Of a DNA stretch of 64,000 bases, positions 18,421-27,413 are shown piece by piece (position 1 is the stretch's first letter; every line of letters starts with the position of its first letter). The DNA is from Fischerella sp. CENA71 (GTDB lineage Bacteria > Cyanobacteriota > Cyanobacteriia > Cyanobacteriales > Nostocaceae): positions 118,962-182,961 of the forward strand of contig JANBVI010000079.1 of NCBI GenBank assembly GCA_024239075.1. The letters run 5' to 3'. The notes below the pieces were generated by a model. That model did not search any database, was not told the DNA's origin, and saw only the letters and a program-made list of their open reading frames with translations. Both the position numbers and the translations under genes were made by a program.

Positions 18421-19110
18421 ATGGCAGCAGAATATCCAGATCATGATATTGATATTGCGCCATATATAGATCACACTCTGCTGATACCCACAGCTACGAC
18501 AGAGCATATTGAACAATGGTGTGAAGAAGCACAAAGGTTTAACTTTGCAGCGGTTTGTGTCTACCCCTGCTATGTACGCCTAGCGGGCGAATTACTCCAT
18601 AATAAAACGCCGAAAATCTGTACCGTAATAGGGTTTCCTACTGGAGCGACGACTTCAGCAGTGAAATTGTATGAAGCTCAAGAAGCGGTGGAAAATGGTG
18701 CTACTGAATTAGACGTAGTAATCAATTTGAGTTGGTTAAAAGCTGGTAAAAGTGATGAAGTGCATCGAGAAATTGCTGAGATTTGCGAAGAAACAGGGCA
18801 AGTAGTCAAGGTAATAATAGAAACCAACCTACTGACGGATGCCGAGAAAAGGCTAGCTACGGAAATATGTATGGATGCAGGAGCAGCTTTCATCAAAACC
18901 TGTACAGGTTGGAATGGAGGTGTAACAGTGGCTGATGTGCGTCTGATTAAAGAGGTAGCACGGGAAAGAGTTGGAATTAAAGCTTCGGGTGGTATTCGTA
19001 CCATTGACCAAGCCTTAGACCTAATTTTAGCGGGTGCTACGAGATTAGGAACATCTTATAGTGTCGATTTACTAAAACAGCGCGATACCCTGGAAAAGAG
19101 TAGTCATTAG
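18421..19110 (+). CDS. deoC: Deoxyribose-phosphate aldolase
   Basis: 229-residue class I aldolase that cleaves 2-deoxyribose-5-phosphate to glyceraldehyde-3-phosphate and acetaldehyde in deoxynucleoside catabolism. Active-site residues are present: Schiff-base Lys159 in [10 protein letters not shown], Lys187 in [10 protein letters not shown], and the Asp in [10 protein letters not shown] (about D98). YIDHTLL near the N-terminus is also typical. The last codons and the stop lie inside a heptamer repeat (TAGTCATTAG), so the C-terminal Ser-Ser-His may be repeat-derived. recO follows after 114 bp on the same strand. Confidence 0.92.
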   Translation: MAAEYPDHDIDIAPYIDHTLLIPTATTEHIEQWCEEAQRFNFAAVCVYPCYVRLAGELLHNKTPKICTVIGFPTGATTSAVKLYEAQEAVENGATELDVVINLSWLKAGKSDEVHREIAEICEETGQVVKVIIETNLLTDAEKRLATEICMDAGAAFIKTCTGWNGGVTVADVRLIKEVARERVGIKASGGIRTIDQALDLILAGATRLGTSYSVDLLKQRDTLEKSSH

Positions 19111-19158
19111 TCATTGGTCATTGGTCATTAGTCATTGGTCATTAGTCAATGGTCATTG
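19102..19158 (+). repeat. Heptamer repeat (GTCATTA/GTCATTG)
   Basis: About eight units of GTCATTA/G in tandem with small variations, starting inside the deoC stop region. A second run (GGACAAA, GACAAAT) continues to about 19226 and includes the recO ATG. These are short tandemly repeated repetitive sequences common in heterocystous cyanobacteria. Confidence 0.8.
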
Positions 19159-19224
19159 ATTAAGAGTTACTAGTTGTTACAAATGACAAGGGACAAAGGA
19201 CAAAGGACAAATAACAAATGACAA

Positions 19225-20229
19225 ATGAGTAAGACATATAAAGCAACTGGTATTAATCTTAAAACTCAGGCTTTTGGTGAATCGGATCGACTTGTGACAG
19301 TTTTGACACAAGAATTTGGGCTGATTCGTGCGATCGCTCCTGGTTCTCGCAAACACAACTCTAGCTTGGGTGGTAGGAGTGCAATGTTTGTAGTTAATGA
19401 ATTATTGATTGCCAAGGGGCGATCGCTCGATAAAATTACACAAGCACAAACTATAAAATCTTACCCACGTCTAGCTCAGGATCTGGTAAAATTAGTATCC
19501 AGCCAATACTTAGCCGAAATTGCACTCTGTCAGGCATTAAGTGAACAACCCCAAGTAGAATTATATGATTTACTAAATGAACATCTCGAACGCATAGAGA
19601 ATTTACCTAACACAGATACATCTGGTGTTGTAGCCTATCTAACACATGGTGTATTTCAGCTTTTAGCTTTGGCGGGATTGACGCCACAAGTACAAATTTG
19701 TTGTTTAACTGGACGCACTTTGAAACCAGATTTTCAAGATCCCAACTCGCGAGTCGGATTTAGTGTAAGTGCTGGTGGAACTGTTTGTTTAGCTGCTTGG
19801 GAACGCCTGAAGAAGGACACGGAGACATGGGGACATGGAGACATGGGGACGCGGGGACGCGGGGACACGGAGAGTACTGTTGATAGATTCTCCGCCTCCC
19901 CGCGTCCTAAACTCTGTGCGTCCTCACAAGCGTCACCACCTCCCAAACTCTCCGCGTCTGCAAAAGTTGCGTCTTCCTCCCAAGCCTACGAAACTATCAC
20001 CCATCGCCAAGAAATACCAACCCTTTCTAAGCGTTTGGATGCTGAAGAATTGACCATACTCCAGCAGCTGTCGCAATCAGAGATAATGCTAAATGCAGCC
20101 GAAAAAAATAGCTGGTTATCTGTTGAGCAAATTTTGCGTCAGTATGCTCAGTATCATTTTGGTCGTCCTATTCGCTCTGCTGCCTTGATTGACTCTTATT
20201 TTGCTGCTAACCATGATGCAATCGTCTGA
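19225..20229 (+). CDS. recO: DNA repair protein RecO, with in-frame repeat insertion
   Basis: 334-residue RecO, which helps RecR load RecA onto SSB-coated single-stranded DNA. The N-terminal OB fold ([39 protein letters not shown]) and the helical domain ([23 protein letters not shown]) are intact, as is the C-terminal part ([21 protein letters not shown]). The zinc-finger region is reduced to CCLTGR and VCLAAWE. Residues ~197-254 ([34 protein letters not shown]) are a palindromic repeat inserted in frame, which explains the length above the usual ~270-290. The gene overlaps the next (MFS) by 14-17 bp, suggesting co-transcription. The ATG lies in a repeat and has no clear Shine-Dalgarno. Confidence 0.9.
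   Translation: MSKTYKATGINLKTQAFGESDRLVTVLTQEFGLIRAIAPGSRKHNSSLGGRSAMFVVNELLIAKGRSLDKITQAQTIKSYPRLAQDLVKLVSSQYLAEIALCQALSEQPQVELYDLLNEHLERIENLPNTDTSGVVAYLTHGVFQLLALAGLTPQVQICCLTGRTLKPDFQDPNSRVGFSVSAGGTVCLAAWERLKKDTETWGHGDMGTRGRGDTESTVDRFSASPRPKLCASSQASPPPKLSASAKVASSSQAYETITHRQEIPTLSKRLDAEELTILQQLSQSEIMLNAAEKNSWLSVEQILRQYAQYHFGRPIRSAALIDSYFAANHDAIV
19813..19986. repeat. G-rich/C-rich palindromic repeat, copy 2 (in recO)
   Basis: Left arm ACGGAGACATGGGGAC and GGGGACGCGGGGAC units, centre GAGTACTGTTGATAGATTC, right arm CTCCGCCTCCCCGCGTCC and CTCTCCGCGTCT. It is a whole number of codons with no stop, so recO stays open. The translated product aligns with the UPF0182 N-terminus (copy 1): [16 protein letters not shown] against [16 protein letters not shown], the same reading frame in both. 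Confidence 0.85.
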
Positions 20230-21823
20230 TTTGGATAAAAAAATCCTGCCACTATCACCAAGCCATGTTAAAAAACACAATACAACATCAACCCCTAGAT
20301 CACAAAATCACCTGAGTGTGGTTCGCGATACCACATCGAGTCCTAGTCAAATTCATCGCCAAGAAATGTCTGCAAAAGACGTTTCTCAAGACGATCACAA
20401 TAAAAACTGTACATCGTCAGTAGCCAAAACCCATGTACCAGGGGAAAGCAACTTTCATCAACCAAATGCAGCTGTGTCTCAAAAGCCAGATGGGGAAAAT
20501 AAACCTATAGACACAGAACCAACTTCCAAAGATACCCAAGAATATGGATTTTGGCCAGTATTGAAAAACCCTAATTTTTTAGCTCTTTGGGGTGGTCAAG
20601 TCTTTTGTCAACTAGCAGATAAAGTATATCTAGTGCTGATGATCGCCTTGATTAATACTCATTTTCAGACAGGCGCTCAAACTATTAGCGCTTGGGTGTC
20701 AGCATTGATGATGACTTTTACCATACCTGCTGTGTTGTTTGGTTCCCTAGCTGGTGCGTTTGTAGACCGTTGGTCAAAAAAGATGGTACTGGTAGGAACA
20801 AATATTTGGCGCGGTATCCTCGTTTTGGTTATTCCCTCCCTACTGTGGTTAACTCAGGATTGGCAACCGATCGCTATGTTACCTGTAGGTTTTGTGATTA
20901 TTCTGGGGATTACTTTTTTAGTCTCCACACTCACACAGTTTTTTGCACCAGCTGAACAAGCAGCAATTCCTTTAGTGGTAAAACAGAAGGATCTACTCTC
21001 AGCTAATTCTCTTTACACCACAACAATGATGGCATCGGTGATTGTTGGTTTTGCTATTGGTGAACCACTTTTAGCAGCAGCTGATCAGTTGTGGTTACTT
21101 CTTGGTGGTAGTGACGGACTTGGGAAAGAAATAGTTGTCGGTGGTAGTTATGCGATCGCTGGACTCATCTTACTACTACTAGTAACTAACGAAAAACCCC
21201 ACGCACCCACACAGGAATCTCCCCACATTTTTGCCGATCTGCGGGATGGTTTACGTTATCTAGGAAAAAATCATCGCCTTCGCAACGCTTTAATTCAATT
21301 AATTATCTTATTTTCTGTATTTGCAGCCTTAACAGTCCTAGCTGTCCGTATGGCAGAAGTAATTCCTAACTTAAAACCACAACAATTTGGCTTTTTACTA
21401 GCATCTGGTGGTGTTGGAATAGCTCTGGGAGCAGTACTTTTAGGTCAATTTGGGCAACGCTTCTCTTATACTCAGTTAAGTCTAATTGGCTGTGTTGGGA
21501 TGGTTGCGTCCTTAATTGGTTTATCGATATTTACACAACAGCTATGGGCTGTCTTGTCTTTAGTAATGTCTTTGGGTATTTTTGGGGCGTTAGTGGGTAT
21601 ACCCATGCAAACAGCTATTCAAACAGAAACGCCTATAGAAATGCGTGGTAAAGTTTTTGGTCTACAAAATAATGTCATCAATATAGCCCTAACTTTGCCT
21701 TTAGCATTAGCAGGTGTAGCAGAAACTTTTGTTGGTTTGCAAGCTGTGTTTTTAGGATTAGCAGCGATCGTTTTCTTAGGTGGTTTATTAAACTGGTATA
21801 TTTCACTCTCTAATGAGGATTAA
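20213..21823 (+). CDS. MFS permease
   Basis: About 536-residue major facilitator superfamily transporter. A hydrophilic N-terminal tail of ~115 residues (Ser/Thr/Asn/Gln-rich) precedes [29 protein letters not shown], which begins the first helix. About 12 hydrophobic segments follow, with the loop motif [18 protein letters not shown] after helix 2. The layout resembles MFS_3/EntS-like drug or siderophore exporters, but the substrate is not readable. Starts ATG 20213 or 20216 overlap the end of recO; a TTG further up (20189) is less likely. This recO-MFS order is one I associate with cyanobacteria. Confidence 0.85.
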   Translation: MMQSSDLDKKILPLSPSHVKKHNTTSTPRSQNHLSVVRDTTSSPSQIHRQEMSAKDVSQDDHNKNCTSSVAKTHVPGESNFHQPNAAVSQKPDGENKPIDTEPTSKDTQEYGFWPVLKNPNFLALWGGQVFCQLADKVYLVLMIALINTHFQTGAQTISAWVSALMMTFTIPAVLFGSLAGAFVDRWSKKMVLVGTNIWRGILVLVIPSLLWLTQDWQPIAMLPVGFVIILGITFLVSTLTQFFAPAEQAAIPLVVKQKDLLSANSLYTTTMMASVIVGFAIGEPLLAAADQLWLLLGGSDGLGKEIVVGGSYAIAGLILLLLVTNEKPHAPTQESPHIFADLRDGLRYLGKNHRLRNALIQLIILFSVFAALTVLAVRMAEVIPNLKPQQFGFLLASGGVGIALGAVLLGQFGQRFSYTQLSLIGCVGMVASLIGLSIFTQQLWAVLSLVMSLGIFGALVGIPMQTAIQTETPIEMRGKVFGLQNNVINIALTLPLALAGVAETFVGLQAVFLGLAAIVFLGGLLNWYISLSNED

Positions 21824-22142
21824 CGCTTTTGTGTTATGCTTAAATGCATAATAAAATCTTGGATATTAGCAAAAAAGATCATGTCTACATCAGCTAGGCG
21901 CAGTTTTAGCGTCTAGTTAACTTGTATTCATTTTATATCTCAAAAGCGACTCATAAACAAAATAAATAAATCCAAGGGTTTTTTGATAAAAAACATAAAA
22001 CTTTGTGTGTTAAGTGGGTGCTAGCTGTGATTTATGATAAATCAACAAGCCAAAAAAAAAGTAAAATCACAAACAGCAGCAGAATAATGGTAAAAAACTG
22101 ATCAATGAAACCCGCTTTTCTCATAAATTAATAAATTAAAGA
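21824..22142. other. Intergenic gap with one weak hairpin
   Basis: 319 bp, AT-rich. It contains an 8-bp stem CTAGGCGC/GCGTCTAG with one G-T pair at 21894-21916, not followed by a T-run. The start of the downstream glycosyltransferase has no obvious Shine-Dalgarno (AATTAAAGA before the ATG). No gene seen. Confidence 0.4.
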
Positions 22143-23291
22143 ATGCGTATAGCTTGGATTGGAAAAAAATCGCCCTTTTGTGGCAATGTTACCTACAGTC
22201 GAGAGATTACGAATGCTTTACTAGAGCAGGGACACCAAGTTAGCTTCCTGCATTTCGCTCAAGAAGAGTCCAAGCCCGACAACTGGCCAAACTGTCCAGA
22301 AGTCCCTTTGCCCTTCATTTATAAGTCCCAGGTTTACACTATTCCCACTTTCAAAGCGACTAAAGTTTTAACTCAATCGCTGCGACGGATTAAGCCCGAC
22401 ATTGTTCATGCTTCTCTCACCTTATCTCCCCTAGACTTTGTTTTGCCAGAAATTTGTGAGGAGCTAAACTTACCATTAGTTGCGACTTTCCACACACCCT
22501 TTGCAGGTAAAGGAGCAAAGCTGGTATCAGGAACCCAACTATTGGCTTATCAACTCTACGCGCCCTTTTTAGGCAATTACCATCGTGTAATTGTATTTTC
22601 CCAAATTCAGCGCGAATTATTAGCACGCATGGGTGTGCCGTCAAAAAATATTGTTGTCATACCCAATGGCGTGGATGTTAATAAATACTCTCCTGGTATT
22701 TCTCAAGTTAAAGCAGAATTTGATGCCGATCGCTTGTTTGTTTACCAAGGACGATTAGCTCCAGAAAAAAACGTTGAAGCTCTACTGCGTGCTTGGAAGC
22801 AATCAGAAATGGCACCAACAAGCAAGTTACTGATAGTTGGGGATGGCCCCCTCAAGTCTTCTTTAGAACCTTTTTATAACTCCGAGAATGGCATTCACTG
22901 GTTAGGATTTGTTGCTGATGAAGAGCGGCGCATCGATATTCTACGGAGTGCAGATGTATATATTTTACCTTCATTAGTAGAAGGTTTATCTTTATCTTTA
23001 TTAGAAGCAATGGCTTGTGGAGTTGCTTGTTTAGCCACTGATGTTGGAGCTGATGGAGAAGTCTTAGAAAAGGGAGCAGGTGTAATTATTAACCCTAAAT
23101 CAGTGCGATCGCAACTGAAAACCTTACTACCATTATTCCAAGATCACCCTGAGCTAACAACTTTGCTGGGGCTAAAAGCCAGAAAACGAGTGTTAGAACG
23201 CTACACCCTTAGCGGTAATATTGCTCAGTTAGAGCTGTTATATGAAGAAGTTGTTCAACAACAAAGCCTACAACTAAGCCGAGGAGCTTGA
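22143..23291 (+). CDS. Glycosyltransferase family 4 protein
   Basis: 382-residue GT-B fold glycosyltransferase. The N-terminal half begins MRIAWIGKKSPFCGNVTYSREI, with the acceptor-side motif TFHTPF. The C-terminal donor domain has VIPNGVDVNKYSP, YQGRLAPEKNVEALLRAW, LLIVGDGPL and the GT4 EX7E motif in SLVEGLSLSLLEAMACG. It transfers a sugar from a nucleotide-sugar to an unknown acceptor. From memory, the N-terminus resembles cyanobacterial digalactosyldiacylglycerol synthase (DgdA), which would place it in thylakoid galactolipid synthesis, but I cannot check this. There is no signal peptide; it is probably cytosolic or peripheral to the membrane. recR is convergent, with a heptamer repeat between. 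Confidence 0.82.
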   Translation: MRIAWIGKKSPFCGNVTYSREITNALLEQGHQVSFLHFAQEESKPDNWPNCPEVPLPFIYKSQVYTIPTFKATKVLTQSLRRIKPDIVHASLTLSPLDFVLPEICEELNLPLVATFHTPFAGKGAKLVSGTQLLAYQLYAPFLGNYHRVIVFSQIQRELLARMGVPSKNIVVIPNGVDVNKYSPGISQVKAEFDADRLFVYQGRLAPEKNVEALLRAWKQSEMAPTSKLLIVGDGPLKSSLEPFYNSENGIHWLGFVADEERRIDILRSADVYILPSLVEGLSLSLLEAMACGVACLATDVGADGEVLEKGAGVIINPKSVRSQLKTLLPLFQDHPELTTLLGLKARKRVLERYTLSGNIAQLELLYEEVVQQQSLQLSRGA

Positions 23292-23323
23292 GCGAATCAG
23301 TTATCAGTGAATAGTTAGAAAAC

Positions 23324-23365
23324 TGATAACTGATAACTGATAACTGATAACTGATAACTGATAAC
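23324..23365 (+). repeat. Tandem heptamer TGATAAC x6
   Basis: Six perfect units between the convergent GT4 and recR genes. The same heptamer recurs four times at 32540-32567 upstream of tatA's 3' end. Nostocales-type short tandem repeat. Confidence 0.9.
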
Positions 23366-23374
23366 TAAATAAAC

Positions 23375-23971
23375 CTAATCCAACTCTCGTCGTCCTTCCA
23401 AAGCTCGCGCTAGCGTCACCTCGTCAGCATACTCTAAATCACCACCTACTGGTAAACCAAAGGCAATCCGTGTCACCTTGGTAAATGGCTTGAGTAATTG
23501 ACCGACATATAGTGTCGTCGTCTCTCCTTCTACACTCGGACTAATTGCTAAAATGACTTCTTTGGGTTTTTGTTGACTGACTCGCCGCACCAAAGGTTGA
23601 ACTGTTAACTGTTCTGGTCCGATACCATCAATCGGCGAAATGACTCCACCCAAGACATGATATTTACCTTTGTACTCTCTAGTTTTTTCTAAAGCAATTA
23701 CATCACGAGAGTCTGCCACTATACAAATAGTAGTGTTGTCCCGACTAGGATTACGGCAGATTTCACAAACAGGTTCAGCTGAAAGGTGAAAACACTCTTT
23801 ACACAAGCCAATTTGCTTTTTGGCTTCAATTAATGCTTGTGCTAAAGCTTCTACTTCTGCTTCTGGACGTTTCAAAATGTGCAACGCTAGTCTTTGGGCA
23901 GTTTTTGGTCCCACTCCAGGTAAGCGTTGCAATTGTTCTATTAGGCGTGCTAGAGGACGTGCGTAAACCGT
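23375..23971 (-). CDS. recR: Recombination protein RecR, start codon apparently ACG
   Basis: RecR, partner of RecO in gap repair. It has a helix-hairpin-helix ([18 protein letters not shown]), a C4 zinc finger ([17 protein letters not shown]), a Toprim domain ([17 protein letters not shown]) and the C-terminal [27 protein letters not shown]. The N-terminal helix expected in RecR ([13 protein letters not shown]) is encoded upstream of the first standard start (TTG 23932, which would begin MQRLPG). That coding begins at ACG (23971-23969), eight bases after GGAG, and an in-frame TAG lies nine codons further up with no ATG, GTG or TTG between. Either ACG (a mutated ATG) is used, or translation starts late at TTG, or there is a sequence error. 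About 199 residues with ACG, the usual RecR length. Confidence 0.85.
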   Translation of the reverse strand, partial: TVYARPLARLIEQLQRLPGVGPKTAQRLALHILKRPEAEVEALAQALIEAKKQIGLCKECFHLSAEPVCEICRNPSRDNTTICIVADSRDVIALEKTREYKGKYHVLGGVISPIDGIGPEQLTVQPLVRRVSQQKPKEVILAISPSVEGETTTLYVGQLLKPFTKVTRIAFGLPVGGDLEYADEVTLARALEGRRELD

Positions 23972-24117
23972 AGTTCTATCTCCAGTATGTTCGTACTATA
24001 ACTATAATGGCATTCTGAAAAATTTTTGCGGAAATTTCCATCGAAATCAGGAAATCTCGCAGATGGGCGTGTAGCTTTAACTATAAGCACGCAGAGATAA
24101 TAAAGAGGAGATTGATT

Positions 24118-24588
24118 ATGGCAGCTCAGGTTTGTGAGAGACTAATCTTTAATGGCGAAATAATCCCAATGACATTTCGTCAACAATTGCTTGAGCAAAA
24201 GCCTAGAGTGATGAAGTTAAATGATCAAGATATAAATATAGATAATGACAGCCCCTTAACATTCTCAACGACTTGCTGGCGGTTCCACATCGGAACTTGG
24301 GAAATCAAAAATGGTCAATTATATCTTGTAGATGTATTTGGCTTTTATAAAATGCTTGGCAAAGCTCCAATTCCTGCCAATTGGTTCACTGGGGTGATCA
24401 AAATTCCTCAAGGGAAACTGCTTCGTTATGTTCACATGGGCTTTGGTTCCGTGTATGAACAAGAGATTCATGTAGAAATTAAGAACGGAAAAGTCATTGA
24501 GTCTCGTGCTACTGATAACTTACAACTCAGTTGCAGTAGCCTTGATGAGTGTGAGAACTTGTATGATCATGGTGACAATGGATGGTAA
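24118..24588 (+). CDS. Unknown soluble protein
   Basis: 156 residues, no signal peptide or membrane segment. I do not recognise it. It is rich in aromatic residues and beta-prone (CWRFHIGTWEIKNGQLYLVDVFGFYKMLG; YVHMGFGSVYEQEIHVEIKNGKV). ATG 24118 has GAGGAG eight bases upstream, which is strong and decides against the TTG at 24112. It stands alone between recR and the minus-strand membrane protein. The clear ribosome binding site and regular composition argue that it is real. Confidence 0.7.
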   Translation: MAAQVCERLIFNGEIIPMTFRQQLLEQKPRVMKLNDQDINIDNDSPLTFSTTCWRFHIGTWEIKNGQLYLVDVFGFYKMLGKAPIPANWFTGVIKIPQGKLLRYVHMGFGSVYEQEIHVEIKNGKVIESRATDNLQLSCSSLDECENLYDHGDNGW

Positions 24589-24678
24589 TAAGTTTGTGCA
24601 TTGTACACCAAAATCTGCACTGAGTTTACACAGTGCAGATTCAATAGCTGGTTGGAACTATATGATCTCAGCAGACAC

Positions 24679-25077
24679 TTAACGTCGAACTTGGTTAGAA
24701 ATATCTTTACCTGCGTCTACTGCGTTATCTTTTGCTTGATTGGCGGTTTTCTTAGCGCCTTGTACATAACCTGAGCCAAAATCTCTAAAAGCTTCGGCTG
24801 AATCTTCTCCAATTCTCTTCAGTCTTTCACCAGGATTACCTTTTACTTCCTCAGCTTCTTTTTGCCATTCGCCTGTTGTTCTTGGTCTTTGGGTATCATT
24901 TAGATGGGCGCGATCGCGAACTTCCTTACCCAAAGCTTTATTATCACCAGGAGTGATGTAGGTATTGGTTGTCAGCAAGAGAACACCAAGCATCACAACA
25001 GCCAAAAAACGCTTAACTTGGAGTCCCTTCAACAAAGAACTGACACGAGCGATCGCATTAGAAATCAAATTGGTCAT
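24679..25077 (-). CDS. Small membrane-anchored protein of cyanobacterial type
   Basis: 132 residues: an N-terminal amphipathic stretch, one transmembrane segment (about 24-42, FLAVVMLGVLLLTTNTYI), then a charged hydrophilic tail ending in a helical Lys/Ala/Asp-rich part (YVQGAKKTANQAKDNAVDAGKDI), which recalls LEA- or ColE1-type helices. I have seen similar single-TM cyanobacterial proteins annotated as uncharacterised. The tail probably faces the periplasm or lumen. No operon partner is evident. Confidence 0.7.
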   Translation of the reverse strand: MTNLISNAIARVSSLLKGLQVKRFLAVVMLGVLLLTTNTYITPGDNKALGKEVRDRAHLNDTQRPRTTGEWQKEAEEVKGNPGERLKRIGEDSAEAFRDFGSGYVQGAKKTANQAKDNAVDAGKDISNQVRR

Positions 25078-25609
25078 GAGTATACTCCGTAAGTTAATTT
25101 TACATAATTTTGAGATAGCTACAATTAGCTCACTTCACTCCAAAGTCAGCTAATACTGTTAGAAACTGAACTTAGCTTCTAAGTGCAATTAGCTAAGACA
25201 TTGGAACTATAGGTTGGTGTTGAATTCTAATTAAAACCAACCTATAACCTATTTGCGAACCAAGAGAGTTTTTTGAACACAAATATAAGACTAACTTTCA
25301 AAAAATAATTATCCCTCTAACGAAAGTCAGAGCTTGGTTATAAAAAATTATGGTTGTTCCAATTCTTATGAATACGTGGTTTTTCCCGGTATTTGCCACT
25401 AAATAAAATCTCTGGGGAATAAGAAATGAAATTTGCAACCTCCTTACGGTAAGTTTACAGCGACTGTTTAACCTTACCTTTGATATCATATCGTCAGCTT
25501 AAAGATATCATTGAATTCCTTACAGACGTGTCGACGCTCGTAAGAGCGGCTTCAAGGTAAGAGTATAATCGCGTCTCTAATGACTAATGACAAATGACGA
25601 ATCCTATTT
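25078..25609. other. Intergenic gap, no gene
   Basis: 532 bp. A 63-codon open frame at 25298-25489 shows no Shine-Dalgarno and odd composition, so I do not call it. There is a fragment of the palindrome family near 25525-25580 (GACGTGTCGACGCTCG ... ATCGCGTCTCTAA) and an ACAAATGACGAAT heptamer-like tail. The promoters for the two flanking genes are not identifiable. Confidence 0.45.
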
Positions 25610-26473
25610 TTACTCTGTAGATACAACAAAGTTATACTTTACTAATTCTTCTTTTCCAGCTTTACTCATGGCAAAATTGACAAACTCTTGCACAGGTTTT
25701 GCAGGTGATTTTTTGAACATAATTCCAATTGGTCTGACCATTTGATATTTATTATTTTGGATATTTTTAATGCTAGGTTCCACACCATTCAGGCTGAGGC
25801 GGTTTACTGGTAAGTTGTTAGAAATTGCATAGGCTAAAGAAAAAACACCAATACTATAAGGTATATTTTGAATAGCTGCAATTAATTCGTCTTCATTACG
25901 CAGAACTACTGCTTCTAAGGAAATTTTTAGGTTTTGACCAAGATAATATTTACGCAATAAATTCTTAGCGGGTTCGTTTTCTGCTCTATCTAAAACAACA
26001 ATCTTAGCATCAGAACCGCCTAAGTCTTTCCAGTTTTTTATCTGACCACTATATATTCCTTTTAGTTGCTCTGTAGTCACATTCATTATATTTGTGACGC
26101 TAGGATGAGTGGCAACTAAAAGAGCATCTTTTGCTAACAAGTAATATTCTAGTTTGTCTTCTTTTTCCTCTGGCTTCAATTCCCGACTCAGAGTTCCAAT
26201 GTCTAACAATCCGTCTTTAACTCCTGCAATACTTACTTCTGATTTAGTAGGTGTAAGGATGGAGACTTTGGTAGTAGGATTTTTTGCTTCGTAAGCATTA
26301 ACTAACACTTTTAATGCTGGATAAACGCTACTGTAACCAGAGATTTTAATTTCTTGCTCTGGTTGATTGGATATGGCAAAATTAGAGATATTTCCATTAG
26401 TATTAATAGTACAGCTAAAAATTGCTATAAGCATTGCTGTTATTATGATTAAAAAGATTTTTTTATTTTTCAT
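25610..26473 (-). CDS. Phosphate-type substrate-binding lipoprotein (PstS-like)
   Basis: 287-residue periplasmic binding protein of the PBP-like/PstS family. A lipobox occurs at IAIFSC (Cys21), after a hydrophobic signal helix, so it should be a lipoprotein. The fold begins IKISGYSSVYPALKVLVNAYE, and later has DIGTLSRELKPEE, LLVATHPS, LKGIYSGQIKNWKDLGG and IGVFSLAYA, typical of PstS-like proteins (SxxxxP, GxxNW). The ligand is probably phosphate or a similar anion, but the binding residues are not certain. No ABC permease or ATPase is adjacent, so it may serve another system or a sensory role. Confidence 0.8.
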   Translation of the reverse strand: MKNKKIFLIIITAMLIAIFSCTINTNGNISNFAISNQPEQEIKISGYSSVYPALKVLVNAYEAKNPTTKVSILTPTKSEVSIAGVKDGLLDIGTLSRELKPEEKEDKLEYYLLAKDALLVATHPSVTNIMNVTTEQLKGIYSGQIKNWKDLGGSDAKIVVLDRAENEPAKNLLRKYYLGQNLKISLEAVVLRNEDELIAAIQNIPYSIGVFSLAYAISNNLPVNRLSLNGVEPSIKNIQNNKYQMVRPIGIMFKKSPAKPVQEFVNFAMSKAGKEELVKYNFVVSTE

Positions 26474-26642
26474 GTCTTGTTTCCTTTATTAATAAAATCA
26501 AATTCTAACTATACCGATAAAATAAGAAAATTAAAGTAACAAAAATAATGAATTGAGCGATTAAGTTTGTAGTGAGGACTAAAATACTCACTACAAACAG
26601 AAAATGAGAATTTGATATGAAACCTGCATTTGTCTTAAGCTT

Positions 26643-27413
26643 ATGAATCAATTATTAACAGCAAACGAAGTTCGCCAACTTTGCCGCCATGGAAAATATC
26701 AAGCTCCAACTCCTGGACTTGCATCTGGATACGTGCAGGCTAATTTAGTCATCTTACCTAAGTCTGTTGCTTTTGACTTTATGTTGTTCTGTCATCGCAA
26801 CCCCAAACCTTGTCCTTTATTGGATGTCACGGAAGTTGGAAATCCTGAACCCCGCATGATTGCGCCTGGTGCTGATATTAGATCAGATTTACCTCGTTAC
26901 CATGTGTTTCGTAATGGTGAACTAGTAGAAGAAGTTACAGATATCAAAGAATTGTGGCGTGATGATTTTGTCAGTTTTTTGATTGGTTGTTCGTTTTCCT
27001 TTGAAGCGGCCCTGTTGAGTGCGGGTGTACCTGTGAGACATATTGAGGAAGGCAAAAATGTACCGATGTATAAAACTAGTCTGAATTGTATGTCAGCTGG
27101 GGTATTTTCTGGGCCTTTAGTAGTTTCCATGCGTCCTTTGTCGCCTGCTGATGCTATTCGTGCGGTAAACATTACTAGTCGTTTTCCAAAATCACATGGT
27201 GCGCCAGTACATTTAGGCGATCCGAGTGCGATCGCGATCGCAGATATCAATTCTCCTGATTTTGGTGATCCTGTTACCATTCGAGAAGGCGAAATTCCTG
27301 TATTCTGGGCTTGTGGTGTGACAACGCAAACAGCAATAGTTCAAGCGAAACCAGAGATCGCAATCACTCATGCTCCTGGACATATGTTTATCACCGATAT
27401 GAAAGATGAATGA
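26643..27413 (+). CDS. DUF1445 protein (hydro-lyase/D-glutamate cyclase N-terminal part)
   Basis: 256-residue protein of the DUF1445 family. Landmarks are PTPGLASGYVQANLVILPK, FCHRNPKPCPLLDVTEVGNPEP, FLIGCSFSFEAALL and the C-terminal FWACGVTTQ...HAPGHMFITD. In vertebrate D-glutamate cyclase (DGLUCY), which converts D-glutamate to 5-oxo-D-proline, a DUF1445 domain is fused to a DUF4392 domain; here the DUF4392 gene follows with an 8-bp overlap. The two products probably work together, although the bacterial reaction is unproven and other DUF1445 members are annotated as putative hydro-lyases. Confidence 0.85.
   Translation: MNQLLTANEVRQLCRHGKYQAPTPGLASGYVQANLVILPKSVAFDFMLFCHRNPKPCPLLDVTEVGNPEPRMIAPGADIRSDLPRYHVFRNGELVEEVTDIKELWRDDFVSFLIGCSFSFEAALLSAGVPVRHIEEGKNVPMYKTSLNCMSAGVFSGPLVVSMRPLSPADAIRAVNITSRFPKSHGAPVHLGDPSAIAIADINSPDFGDPVTIREGEIPVFWACGVTTQTAIVQAKPEIAITHAPGHMFITDMKDE

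Noticed and set aside
25298-25489. 63-codon minus-strand ORF in the gap before the PstS-like gene
   Set aside because: No Shine-Dalgarno sequence, no recognisable domain and unusual composition.
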